From Pseudomonadota bacterium (GTDB lineage Bacteria > Pseudomonadota > Gammaproteobacteria > Burkholderiales > SG8-41): a stretch of DNA of 11,449 bases. A program made the translations under genes and the position numbers. The stretch covers positions 1 through 11,449 of the forward strand of contig JAEYXO010000008.1 of assembly GCA_023431245.1 (NCBI GenBank), given 5' to 3'. Of the stretch, positions 1 to 6,738 are shown in pieces. The first letter of the stretch is position 1. Every line of letters begins with the position of its first letter. Under the pieces are notes generated by a model. That model saw nothing but the letters and a program-made list of their open reading frames with translations, was not told the origin of the DNA and ran no database searches.

Positions 1-132
1 GTAGTAGCAGGCATGCTGCCAGCTGATCCAGCGATGGGGGATGCCGTGGGTATCCAGCGTCAGGATCAGCGGGAACAGGCGGACCGCGGCCGGGTCACTC
101 AATGTCGGATAATCGCCATCCATTGCGTGCAC
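1..132 (-). CDS. Probable HNH endonuclease family protein, N-terminal fragment
   Basis: The reading frame is open from a GTG at 132 to the left edge, so only about 44 residues of the N-terminus are visible. After a short variable leader the protein reads ILTLDTHGIPHRWISWQHA followed by CYY. This resembles the N-terminal strand and helix of a family of proteobacterial HNH endonucleases that have a 'LD..G.P.RWISW..A..YY' opening before the zinc/HNH domain. The catalytic HNH residues would lie outside the window, so activity cannot be judged. I chose GTG at 132 because a GAGGA box (complement of 139-143) sits 6 nt upstream. The in-frame ATG at 123 is the alternative, but its spacing to that box is 15 nt. 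The gene is transcribed divergently from the helicase gene. The family assignment comes from remembered similarity of a short stretch and is moderate at best. Confidence 0.55.
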   Translation of the reverse strand, partial: MHAMDGDYPTLSDPAAVRLFPLILTLDTHGIPHRWISWQHACYY

Positions 133-138
133 TATTCA

Positions 139-143
139 TCCTC
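139..143 (-). promoter_or_regulatory. Ribosome binding site GAGGA favouring the GTG start at 132
   Basis: On the minus strand GAGGA is followed by 6 nt and then GTG. An in-frame stop (TGA) lies just upstream of the GTG, so the start must be this GTG or the later ATG at 123. The spacing favours the GTG. Confidence 0.45.
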
Positions 144-239
144 GAATGAAGCGTGGACAGATACTGCCTGAAAATTTACCAGATTTCTGAATATTTGGAA
201 GTTTTCGGCATCCGGCTGGCCGTCAACCCGCGTCCGGGG

Positions 240-245
240 TATACT
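240..245 (+). promoter_or_regulatory. Possible -10 box (TATACT) for the helicase gene
   Basis: TATACT matches the sigma-70 -10 consensus at 5 of 6 positions and sits in the spacer upstream of the helicase. No good -35 element is visible 16-18 nt upstream (TGGCCG at 217-222 is poor). If used, the mRNA leader would be roughly 130 nt long and would include the hairpins at 318-350. Confidence 0.3.
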
Positions 246-379
246 CCGCCAGCGTGATTTTTACTGATTTTCCTGCCACTTCCGCTTTTGTCGCCGGCCC
301 TGTTGCTGTCCCTGCCCTGCGGCAAACCGCACGATGATGCGGAAATCATCCCTGGCCAGACCTGACTTGCCGTAGCACC

Positions 380-1780
380 ATGTCCTTCGCTGATCTCAAA
401 CTGATACCGGAACTCCAGCGCGCCGTCGCTGATGAGGGCTATACCGAACCGACTCCGATCCAGGCCAAGGCCATCCCGGCCGTGCTGGAACGCCGCGACA
501 TCATGGGTTGCGCCCAGACCGGCACCAGCAAGACGGCCGGGTTCACTCTGCCACTGCTGCATTTGCTGTCCCCCTACGCCAACTCCAGCCCCTCGCCGGC
601 CCGCCACCCGGTGCGCGCGCTGATACTGACGCCAACCCGGGAACTGGCGGCCCAGGTCAGCGACAGCGTCAAGACCTATGGCAAACACCTCAAGCTGCGC
701 TCCACCGTGGTCTACGGCGGCGTCGACATGCCGCCGCAGACCAAGGCGCTGCGCGAAGGCGTGGAAATCCTGGTCGCCACGCCGGGGCGGCTGCTCGACC
801 ACGTGCAGCAGAAAAGCGTGGCGCTCGGCCAGGTCGAGATCCTTGTCCTCGACGAAGCCGACCGCATGCTCGACATGGGCTTCCTGCCCGACATCCGGCG
901 CATACTCGCGCTGCTGCCCACGCAGCGGCAAAGCCTGCTGTTTTCTGCCACCTTCTCGGACGACATCAAGAAGCTGGCCAACCAGATGCTGCGCAGCCCG
1001 ACGCTGATCGAAGTGGCACGGCGCAACGCCCCGGCAGATCTCGTCGACCACCAGGTCTACGACGTGCAGGCCCCGCGCAAGCGCGCCCTGCTGGCCCACC
1101 TGATCCGTTCCCGCGACATGAAGCAGGTGCTGGTTTTCGTGCGCATGAAACGCGACTGCAACAAGCTGGCGCGCGAACTGGTGCGGGACGGCATCAACGC
1201 CACCGCGATCCACAGCGACCGCACGCAGGCGGAACGGGAGCAGGCACTTTCGGATTTCAAGGAGGGGCGCGCCACCGCGCTGGTCGCGACCGATATCGCC
1301 GCCCGCGGCATCGACATCGCCGAACTTCCCTTCGTCATCAACTACGAACTGCCCTACACGCCCGAGGACTATGTCCATCGCATAGGCCGCACGGGGCGCG
1401 CCGGCATGACCGGCGAGGCCATTTCTCTGGTCAGCCCGGACGAAAACCGGCTGCTGGTTGAAATCGAAAAACTGCTGAAACGCTCGATACCGCGCAAGTC
1501 CGCCGAAGAGACCGAGCCCGATCGCGGGCGGGAACGCCGGCCACGGCGCGAATCGCGTGACGAATCACACACCCCGGAACCGGCGCCGCGCCACGCGCAC
1601 CGTCCGCCGGCGCAAGCCAGGGTCAGCAGCGACGGCTTCGATTTCAGCAAGCCCTACCAGCCGTCCGAATCCGCTGCCGGCCGGCCGCCGGCCGCGGAGA
1701 AGCCTGCTTCCATCCGTCCGCGCAGCAACCGGCCGACCGCCGCGCTGCTCGGCGGCCTGCCCGTCCGGGACAAGAAATGA
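380..1780 (+). CDS. rhlE: DEAD-box ATP-dependent RNA helicase, RhlE type
   Basis: This 466-residue protein is a cytoplasmic superfamily 2 RNA helicase that uses ATP to remodel RNA duplexes; RhlE-type members act in ribosome maturation and RNA turnover, often at low temperature. The Q motif (EPTPIQ, residues 23-28), motif Ia (PTRELAAQ), the TPGR motif, motif II DEAD (158-161), motif III SAT (189-191), motif V ATDIAARG (303-310) and motif [10 protein letters not shown] (333-340) are all present. Motif I reads AQTGTSKT (45-52) instead of the usual AQTGTGKT, a Gly-to-Ser change at residue 50. The opening [16 protein letters not shown] matches RhlE proteins, which supports the ATG at 380 although no clear Shine-Dalgarno is seen. 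From about residue 375 the protein is an Arg/Pro-rich, probably disordered basic tail, as in other RhlE proteins, likely used for RNA binding. Confidence 0.93.
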   Translation: MSFADLKLIPELQRAVADEGYTEPTPIQAKAIPAVLERRDIMGCAQTGTSKTAGFTLPLLHLLSPYANSSPSPARHPVRALILTPTRELAAQVSDSVKTYGKHLKLRSTVVYGGVDMPPQTKALREGVEILVATPGRLLDHVQQKSVALGQVEILVLDEADRMLDMGFLPDIRRILALLPTQRQSLLFSATFSDDIKKLANQMLRSPTLIEVARRNAPADLVDHQVYDVQAPRKRALLAHLIRSRDMKQVLVFVRMKRDCNKLARELVRDGINATAIHSDRTQAEREQALSDFKEGRATALVATDIAARGIDIAELPFVINYELPYTPEDYVHRIGRTGRAGMTGEAISLVSPDENRLLVEIEKLLKRSIPRKSAEETEPDRGRERRPRRESRDESHTPEPAPRHAHRPPAQARVSSDGFDFSKPYQPSESAAGRPPAAEKPASIRPRSNRPTAALLGGLPVRDKK

Positions 1781-1810
1781 CCGCCATGTCCGGACCCGGC
1801 CGCTGATTCC

Positions 1811-2551
1811 GTGGAATCGCTGTCGGCCGCGGAACTGCTGTACTTCTGCTTCATCATTTTCATTTCCTACGCGATCCGCGGCAGCTCGGGATTCGGCGGT
1901 GTCACGGTACCGCTGCTGACCTGGATCCTGTCGCTGAAAACCGTCGCGCCGCTGGTCACCTTCCTCGGCCTGATCTCGTCCGCCGCGATCCTGCGCAGCG
2001 ACTGGCGCCACGTCGCCTGGAAAGACCTGCGGCGCATCCTTCCCGCCACGGCCGCCGGCGTCGCCATCGGCGCCTATTTTTTCAAGGTGCTTGATGCCAT
2101 CACGCTGGCACGTCTGCTGGGCGGGGTCGTGCTGGCCTATGGCTGCTACGCACTGCTGGCGACCTGGAGGCCGCAGCGTTCAAACCGGCTACCGATGTCC
2201 ATCATCACGCCTGTCGCCGGCACCATCGCCGGGTTCGTCGGCACCCTCTTCGGGTCGATGGCCGGCATGTTCTACGCCATGTATCTCGACATGCTGCGCC
2301 ACAGCCGTGACGTCTTCCGCGCCACGGCCGCCGCCGCCCTGTTCGCACTGGGCGTGCTGCGCGGCGGCGCCTATGTCATCACCGGCGAATTCACCCGCGA
2401 GGTCATGATCACCTGTGCGGCGGCGCTGCCGATGATGGCGATCGGCATCTGGGCCGGCGGGCGCATCCATGCCAACCTCAACGACAACGCCTTCCGGCGG
2501 CTGGTTGCGGTGATACTGATCCTCAGCGGCCTGCCCCTGCTGCTGCGCTGA
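1811..2551 (+). CDS. TauE/SafE (TSUP) family membrane carrier
   Basis: This 246-residue, strongly hydrophobic inner-membrane protein is of the TSUP family (TauE/SafE, formerly DUF81), whose members are implicated in moving sulfite, sulfoacetate, thiosulfate and other small organic anions. The first membrane segment leads into the family-typical RGSSGFGGVTVPLL (about residues 23-36). A second, pseudo-repeated segment reads AGTIAGFVGTLFGSMAGMFY (about 138-157). This two-half repeat with Gly-rich motifs is characteristic. Seven or eight membrane spans are likely, and the length is normal for the family. It starts at GTG 1811; the preceding in-frame stop is the helicase stop codon itself, so no earlier ATG is possible. 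It lies 30 bp after the helicase and 55 bp before a rhodanese gene, a pairing that fits sulfur chemistry. The substrate cannot be read from the sequence. Confidence 0.85.
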   Translation: MESLSAAELLYFCFIIFISYAIRGSSGFGGVTVPLLTWILSLKTVAPLVTFLGLISSAAILRSDWRHVAWKDLRRILPATAAGVAIGAYFFKVLDAITLARLLGGVVLAYGCYALLATWRPQRSNRLPMSIITPVAGTIAGFVGTLFGSMAGMFYAMYLDMLRHSRDVFRATAAAALFALGVLRGGAYVITGEFTREVMITCAAALPMMAIGIWAGGRIHANLNDNAFRRLVAVILILSGLPLLLR

Positions 2552-2578
2552 AACAGCCATTCCCGCAGCGACTATAAT
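2550..2578 (+). promoter_or_regulatory. Sigma-70-like promoter for the rhodanese gene
   Basis: A perfect TATAAT lies at 2573-2578. At the optimal 17-nt spacing, GAAACA (2550-2555) matches 3 of 6 of the -35 consensus. Predicted transcription starts near 2585, about 20 nt upstream of the ATG at 2607. The element overlaps the stop codon of the TSUP gene, so the rhodanese gene can be transcribed independently of the genes before it. Confidence 0.55.
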
Positions 2579-2606
2579 CGCCGCTTCTTTTGATACGGAC
2601 ATCATC

Positions 2607-4190
2607 ATGAAAATTCGGCTCCTCGCTCCTGCGGAATTGCAGCAGGCCCTGCATGACGGCCGCGAAATCGCGCTGCTTGACGTTCGTGAAGACGGTGAAT
2701 TCGGGGAGGACCATCTCCTGTTTGCGACCCCTCTGCCGTACAGCCGGCTGGAGCTTGGCATCGGCCCCCTGGTGCCGCGCCGGACCGCGCGCATCGTGCT
2801 CTGCGATGACGGCGCCTCCGGCGTCGCGCAACGCGCTGCGGCGCGGCTCGCCGGGCTCGGCTACACCGACCTTTCCGTGCTGGACGGCGGCACGCGCGGC
2901 TGGAAGGCCGCCGGTTATGTCCTGTTCAAGGGGGTCAACGTGCCCAGCAAGCTGTTCGGCGAACTGGTGGAGCACGCCTACAACACGCCGCGCATCACCG
3001 CCCGGGATCTGCTGAAAATGCGCGAAACCGGCGAGGACTTTGCACTCTTCGACGGACGCCCGGTGCATGAACACCACAAGATGACGATCCCGGGCAGCAC
3101 CTGCTGCCCCAATGCCGAGCTGCCGTACCGCGTCGCCAGCATGGTGAAGAACCCGAAAACCAAGATCATCGTCAACTGTGCCGGGCGCACACGCTCCATC
3201 CTCGGTGCGCAGACGCTGATCAATTTCGGCATTCCCAACCCGGTGTACGCTCTGGAAAACGGCACCCAGGGCTGGTACCTGTCCGACCTGCAACTGGAAT
3301 ACGGGTCTGCGCTGCAGTACCCCGAGCAGCTTGATACCGCGGCGCTGCCCGCCCAGCAGCAGGCTGCGCAATCGCTGATGAAACGCTTCGATGTCAGGAC
3401 CGTCACCGCGGACAAGGTGTCGGACTGGCTGAAGGACGACAGCCGCACCACCTACCTCTGCGACGTGCGCACTCCCGAGGAATTCGCCGCGGGCTCCATC
3501 ACCGGCGCGCAGCACACGCCGGGCGGCCAGCTGATCCAGGCCACCGACCAGTGGGTCGGCGTGCGCAATGCCCGCATCGTGCTGATCGACGGCGGCGACA
3601 TGGTCCGTGCGCCCGTGGTCGCCAGCTGGCTGGTGCAGCTCGGCTGCGATGCCTGCGTGCTGGAGGGTGGCATCAGGTCGGGCCTCGGCGCCGCGCCGGC
3701 CAGATCTCCCGCCCTGCCCGTGCTGCCGCCGGTCAGCGCCGCCGAACTCAAATCCATGCTCGACAGCGGATCATGCACCGCGTTCGATGTCGGCCCGAGC
3801 ATGGCCTACCGCAAGGCGCACATCCCGGGCAGCCGCTGGAGCATCCGCACCCGCATCGCGCGGGACGCCGCGGGCCTGCGGACACCGGTCATACTGATAG
3901 CCGAGGATGCCGGCATCGCAGCCCTCGCCGCAACCGAACTCATCGACGCCGGCATCAGTGACCTGCGCCTGTTCGAAGGCGGTGCTGCCGCCTGGAGCCG
4001 TGCGGGACTGGCCACCGCATCGTCTGCGGATGTTCCGGCCGACCGCGAGTGCATCGACTACCTGTTCTTCGTGCATGACCGCCATGCCGGCAACCGCGAA
4101 GCCATGAAGCAGTACCTTGCCTGGGAAACGGGCTTGATGGCGCAACTCGGGGAGCAGGACAAATCGGTGTTCCGTCTGCCGGCGCATTGA
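2607..4190 (+). CDS. Four-domain rhodanese-like protein (putative sulfurtransferase)
   Basis: This 527-residue cytoplasmic protein carries four tandem rhodanese-homology domains. Rhodaneses move sulfane sulfur through a persulfide on an active-site Cys. Domain 1 (about 3-107) has Cys66 in the loop CDDGASG, an unusual loop without the typical Arg. Domain 2 (about 128-232) has a classical active loop, CAGRTRS, with Cys191 and is probably the catalytic one. Domain 3 (about 263-358) has Asp328 where Cys is expected ([10 protein letters not shown]). Domain 4 (about 374-467) has Ala432/Glu433 there, so both look inactive. Each domain ends with the expected 'GG/NG...W'-like element, weakest in domain 3. 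A conserved-looking tail of about 50 residues ([16 protein letters not shown]) follows and matches no fold I recognise. No signal peptide is seen. It follows a TSUP carrier and precedes a UPF0178 gene by 4 nt, so translation of the two is probably coupled. The physiological substrate is unknown. Confidence 0.88.
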   Translation: MKIRLLAPAELQQALHDGREIALLDVREDGEFGEDHLLFATPLPYSRLELGIGPLVPRRTARIVLCDDGASGVAQRAAARLAGLGYTDLSVLDGGTRGWKAAGYVLFKGVNVPSKLFGELVEHAYNTPRITARDLLKMRETGEDFALFDGRPVHEHHKMTIPGSTCCPNAELPYRVASMVKNPKTKIIVNCAGRTRSILGAQTLINFGIPNPVYALENGTQGWYLSDLQLEYGSALQYPEQLDTAALPAQQQAAQSLMKRFDVRTVTADKVSDWLKDDSRTTYLCDVRTPEEFAAGSITGAQHTPGGQLIQATDQWVGVRNARIVLIDGGDMVRAPVVASWLVQLGCDACVLEGGIRSGLGAAPARSPALPVLPPVSAAELKSMLDSGSCTAFDVGPSMAYRKAHIPGSRWSIRTRIARDAAGLRTPVILIAEDAGIAALAATELIDAGISDLRLFEGGAAAWSRAGLATASSADVPADRECIDYLFFVHDRHAGNREAMKQYLAWETGLMAQLGEQDKSVFRLPAH

Positions 4191-4194
4191 GCAG

Positions 4195-4647
4195 GTGACG
4201 ATCTGGGTGGACGCCGATGCCTGCCCCGGCGCGATCAGGGACATCCTTTATCGTGCCGCCGAACGCGCCGGCATGCCGCTGGTGCTGGTAGCCAACCGCG
4301 CGCTGAAAATTCCCCGCTCCCCCTGGGTCAGCATGATCCAGGTACCCCGCGGCTTTGACGCGGCCGATCAGCACATCGTCGCACGGGTGGCCGCCGGCGA
4401 CCTCGTCATCACCGCCGACATACCGCTGGCCGCCGCGGTGGTCGGCAGGGATGCCTCTGCGCTGAATCCGCGCGGCGAACTCTATACCCGGGACAACGTG
4501 CAGGGCCTGCTCGACATGCGAAACTTCATGGACAGCCTGCGCAGCAGCGGTGTGGAAACCGGCGGTCCGCGGGCGCTGGACAGCGGCGACCGCCAGTTTT
4601 TTGCCAGCCGCCTGGAGCGCTGGCTCTCAAACCGCGCAGGGCCTTAA
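4195..4647 (+). CDS. yaiI: UPF0178 / YaiI-YqxD family protein
   Basis: This 150-residue protein belongs to the widespread UPF0178 (DUF188, YaiI/YqxD) family. The diagnostic N-terminal motif VDADACP (residues 5-11) is followed by [24 protein letters not shown] and [15 protein letters not shown], and then [13 protein letters not shown]. The family has been grouped with PIN-like nuclease folds, and the conserved Asp residues (6, 8 and the Asp in ITADIPLA) would be the acidic cluster; no activity is firmly established to my knowledge. It starts with GTG at 4195, only 4 nt after the rhodanese stop codon, which implies co-transcription and translational coupling. The AGG of the preceding GCAGGTG is too close to act as a normal Shine-Dalgarno. 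Length and motif order are normal for the family. Confidence 0.92.
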   Translation: MTIWVDADACPGAIRDILYRAAERAGMPLVLVANRALKIPRSPWVSMIQVPRGFDAADQHIVARVAAGDLVITADIPLAAAVVGRDASALNPRGELYTRDNVQGLLDMRNFMDSLRSSGVETGGPRALDSGDRQFFASRLERWLSNRAGP

Positions 4648-4670
4648 GACCGCGGCAGCCTGCGGACAAT

Positions 4671-4699
4671 GCGCGGGAAAACCCCGCGCGGGGTTATTT
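4671..4699. terminator. Bidirectional intrinsic terminator between convergent genes
   Basis: The 16-bp perfect palindrome AACCCCGCGCGGGGTT (4680-4695) is flanked by A-rich sequence on the left and TTATTT on the right, so it can act in both directions. An overlapping alternative stem pairs GCGCGGG (4671-4677) with CCCGCGC (4683-4689). The palindrome runs into the TAA stop codon of the minus-strand gene (4694-4696), showing tight packing of the convergent ends. Confidence 0.7.
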
Positions 4700-5680
4700 G
4701 CGCAGCCCGAGGGTTACCGCCAGCGCCTCGACATCTTCCGCATACTCCGTCACCGCGGCCACGGTTTTTGCCGAATCCAGATAGTTCCACGACCACAGAT
4801 TGGCTTCGAGGTCCTTTTTCCATTCATCCTGCGCGGCAAGCTGCGCGTAACGCGCCTCCCAGTATTTCACCGCGGCCGCATCCGTGCCTTTCGGCGCAAT
4901 CACCGCGCGGAAATTGGTCATCGTGCCCTTGATGCCTTGCTCGGCCCAGGTCGGCACCTCGGCCAGGACTCCCCCCAGGCGCTGCGGCGACGACACCGAA
5001 ATGGTGCGCATCTGCCCGTTGCGCACAAGCTGCACCACGGCCGATGCAGCCGTCGACACGGCATCCACATGGCCGCCGAGCAGTGCGGTGACCGAATCCG
5101 CGCTGCCCTTGAATGCGACAAAACGCACGCGCCGCGGGTCTATGCCGACACGCTGCAGCGCCAGCGCCGCCGACAGGTGGTTGGCCCCGCCGATAGAGGT
5201 CGACACGCCGATCACCACCGAAGCCGGATCCTTCTGCAACCGCGCCACCAGGTCGCGTCCGCTGGCCAGCGGCGAATCCGCGCGCACCGACAGCGCGAAG
5301 TACTCGTCAAACAGCGTCGCAATCCAGGCAAAATCGCCATGGGCATACGGACTCTTGCCCAGCGCGCGGCTGATCAGCACGTTCAGGTTGCCGATCATCT
5401 GGTAATGCCCGTTTCCGGCATGCTGGTTCAGGTAAGTCCATGCGATCAGATTGCCGCCGCCGGGCTTGTTGACGACGGACAGGGGGCCTTCATAAATGCG
5501 CTGCGCCTGCCACAGCCGCTGGATCAGCCGCGCCGTCTTGTCCGGCGCCGCGCCGGGCGCCGTGCCGACGATGATTTCCACATTGCGCTCCGGCTTCCAT
5601 GCCGCCTGCTGCGCCGGCGCGCCTGCCGGCAGGCAGAGCGCCAGGAAGCAGGCAAAACAGCGTCCGTATTTGCCCAGCAT
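4694..5680 (-). CDS. Bug/TctC-family periplasmic solute-binding protein (divergent member)
   Basis: This 328-residue secreted binding protein belongs to the Bug (TctC) family, the receptors of tripartite tricarboxylate-type uptake systems, which usually bind carboxylates or other small acids. A signal peptide is evident: MLGKYGR, a hydrophobic core CFACFLALCLPAG, then APA before QQ. The family core follows: VEIIVGTAPGAAPDKTARLIQRL, then SVVNKPGGGN, and later IGVSTSIGGANHLSAAL, VRFVAFKGSADSVTALLGGHVDA and VPTWAEQGI. Compared with the two Bug proteins downstream it is divergent; for example, it has GTAPGAAPDKTAR where they have PFxAGGAxDVPxR. The start at 5680 is chosen because GGAGGAGA ends 5 nt upstream and because it opens directly into the signal peptide; an in-frame ATG at 5695 is less well placed. 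No TctA/TctB genes are nearby, so it is an orphan receptor. The ligand is unknown. Confidence 0.88.
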   Translation of the reverse strand: MLGKYGRCFACFLALCLPAGAPAQQAAWKPERNVEIIVGTAPGAAPDKTARLIQRLWQAQRIYEGPLSVVNKPGGGNLIAWTYLNQHAGNGHYQMIGNLNVLISRALGKSPYAHGDFAWIATLFDEYFALSVRADSPLASGRDLVARLQKDPASVVIGVSTSIGGANHLSAALALQRVGIDPRRVRFVAFKGSADSVTALLGGHVDAVSTAASAVVQLVRNGQMRTISVSSPQRLGGVLAEVPTWAEQGIKGTMTNFRAVIAPKGTDAAAVKYWEARYAQLAAQDEWKKDLEANLWSWNYLDSAKTVAAVTEYAEDVEALAVTLGLRK

Positions 5681-5685
5681 GCCAG

Positions 5686-5693
5686 TCTCCTCC
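5686..5693 (-). promoter_or_regulatory. Shine-Dalgarno GGAGGAGA deciding the start at 5680
   Basis: A strong purine box on the minus strand lies 5 nt before the ATG at 5680. It overlaps the alternative in-frame ATG at 5695, which makes that earlier start unlikely. Confidence 0.7.
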
Positions 5694-5730
5694 ATCGTTT
5701 TGTTGTCGAAACCGCTCCAGCACCGCGCTG

Positions 5731-5760
5731 AATATACCAAAGCCCGGGGCGGCGGCTTTG
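5731..5760. promoter_or_regulatory. Divergent promoter region with 7-bp inverted repeat
   Basis: The 113-bp spacer between the Bug gene and the thioesterase gene holds a minus-strand TATATT box (complement of 5731-5736; 5 of 6 to the -10 consensus). Immediately beside it is the inverted repeat CAAAGCC (5738-5744), 9 nt, GGCTTTG (5754-5760). A 23-bp dyad next to a -10 box is the arrangement of an operator for a dimeric regulator. No regulator gene is adjacent and the -35 is poor, so this is tentative. Confidence 0.3.
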
Positions 5761-5793
5761 CCGGTGTTAGGATTGCGCTTTTCCGAAAATAAA

Positions 5794-6255
5794 ATGACAC
5801 GCAAAAAACGCATTGATGAAACTGCCGCGCGCGCGGCTTTCGAGCAGGCGCTTGCCAGCCACGAACAGGATTTCGGCCGGTTCTTTCTCGCACGCCTGTT
5901 CGGACTGGAACTGTCCTACACCGGAGAAACCTGCCGCATCGATTTTGATCTCAAGGATTTCATGTTCAACCCGCAGGGGGGGCTGCACGGCGGCATCAGC
6001 GCCTTCGTGCTCGACATCTCGATGGGCCACCTGCTCCACCGCAGCAGCGGCGCGGGAACAACGCTCGAAATGAAGGTGCAGTACCTGAAAGCCGCACGCG
6101 CGGGCCGCCTGACCTGCACCGCCAGGTTCATCCGCCAGGGCCGCAGCATCTCCTTCCTCCGTTCCGAACTGGTGGACGAACAGGGCGAACTGATCGCCTA
6201 CGCGACGTCGACCTGGAAATCGCTGAAATCCCAGGCGCCGGCTGCACCCGCCTGA
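5794..6255 (+). CDS. PaaI-type hotdog-fold thioesterase
   Basis: This 153-residue protein is a probable cytoplasmic acyl-CoA thioesterase of the PaaI/4HBT hotdog superfamily, hydrolysing an acyl- or aryl-CoA to the free acid. An N-terminal helix (ARAAFEQALASHEQDF) leads to the active-site segment FNPQGGLHGGISAFVLDISMG. In it Asn59, His65-Gly66-Gly67 and Asp74 match the family pattern 'N..G..HGG......D...G'. Strands TTLEMKVQYLKAARAGRLTCTARFI and SISFLRSELVDEQGELIAYATSTWK are typical of the rest of the fold. The ATG at 5794 is preferred over an in-frame start about 195 nt upstream, because the longer version would run through the Bug gene's signal-peptide region and its promoter. The Shine-Dalgarno is weak (A-rich). 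It is followed after 4 nt by a PIN gene. The substrate cannot be told from the sequence. Confidence 0.85.
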   Translation: MTRKKRIDETAARAAFEQALASHEQDFGRFFLARLFGLELSYTGETCRIDFDLKDFMFNPQGGLHGGISAFVLDISMGHLLHRSSGAGTTLEMKVQYLKAARAGRLTCTARFIRQGRSISFLRSELVDEQGELIAYATSTWKSLKSQAPAAPA

Positions 6256-6259
6256 ACCG

Positions 6260-6709
6260 ATGGCGCTGCGGCTGGTGCTCGACACCAATGTCTGGCTCGA
6301 CTGGCTGGTGTTCGACGATCCCGGGGTTTTGCCGCTGAAGCTTGCCGTAAAAACCGGCACGGCCTGCGTGTTCATCAATGCCGCATGCCTCGACGAACTG
6401 GAACGTGTCCTCGCCTATCCGCTGCTGAAAAATCCGCTGGACGAGGCGCAACGGGCGGCCTGCATCGAGGCCTGCCGCGCCTGTTCCCGGCTTGCGGAAG
6501 TCGAACCCGCGCCCTCCTTGCCCAGATGCGCGGATCCCGATGACCAGAAATTCCTCGAACTCGCCGCCGGCATTGGCGCCGACTGCCTGCTCAGCAGGGA
6601 TCTGGCACTGCTCGCGATGAGGCAAAAACGCGGCCTTCCGTTCCACATCATGACTCCCCGTGAATTTTCCATGCGCAGCGGCGTAGAATTCCCCGGGCAG
6701 CACCGATAA
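6260..6709 (+). CDS. PIN-domain protein, putative toxin-component family (COG1569-like)
   Basis: This 149-residue protein has a PIN nuclease fold, of the group annotated as 'putative toxin-antitoxin system toxin component, PIN family'. The opening LVLDTNVWLDWL gives the first catalytic Asp (Asp8). Glu46 in the segment CLDELERVL is the second acidic residue. CADPDDQKFLELA (Asp92, Asp94, Asp95) and LLSRDLALL (Asp114) supply the others, so the acidic cluster appears complete and the protein may be an active metal-dependent RNase. The distal Asp lies in SRD instead of the more usual TGD. The gene starts 4 nt after the thioesterase stop, so the two are probably co-translated. No antitoxin-sized gene lies beside it; both neighbours are metabolic enzymes. 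It could therefore be a solitary or domesticated PIN protein. The family call is good, but a toxin role is not shown. Confidence 0.82.
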   Translation: MALRLVLDTNVWLDWLVFDDPGVLPLKLAVKTGTACVFINAACLDELERVLAYPLLKNPLDEAQRAACIEACRACSRLAEVEPAPSLPRCADPDDQKFLELAAGIGADCLLSRDLALLAMRQKRGLPFHIMTPREFSMRSGVEFPGQHR

Positions 6710-6738
6710 ACGATAACCGCCTTATACGGAGGAGCACC

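Larger units (their letters stand above)
133..379. other. Divergent intergenic region with overlapping hairpins upstream of the helicase
   Basis: This 247-bp spacer contains no convincing coding frame. It is more A+T rich than its surroundings, with T-rich runs around 257-272. Close to the helicase start it holds three small perfect inverted repeats. Arm TGCGG at 318-322 pairs with CCGCA at 327-331 over a CAAA loop. The same CCGCA can instead pair with TGCGG at 338-342. GATGAT at 333-338 pairs with ATCATC at 345-350. The first and third can form together, while the second excludes both, so the segment could be a switchable mRNA leader. This is read from the sequence only and no known riboswitch class is recognised. 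Confidence 0.4.

Noticed and set aside
176..1378. Long minus-strand open frame antisense to the helicase
   Set aside because: It lies opposite a gene with all DEAD-box motifs, and its translation is Gly/Arg/His/Gln-rich without family motifs, as usual for antisense frames in GC-rich DNA.
1674..1700. Repetitive GGCC-rich stretch in the helicase tail
   Set aside because: It encodes part of the low-complexity Ala/Gly/Pro/Arg tail and needs no other explanation.
2523..3515. 330-codon minus-strand open frame opposite the rhodanese gene
   Set aside because: The plus strand encodes clear rhodanese domains here; the antisense product has shadow-frame composition and no motif.
4550..5731. 393-codon plus-strand open frame opposite the first Bug gene
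   Set aside because: It is Arg/His-rich, begins inside the UPF0178 gene in another frame, and lies over a well-supported minus-strand receptor gene.
5599..5793. N-terminal extension of the thioesterase
   Set aside because: The extra 65 residues overlap the Bug signal-peptide region on the other strand and the shared promoter; the family normally starts shortly before the helix at residue 11 of the short version.
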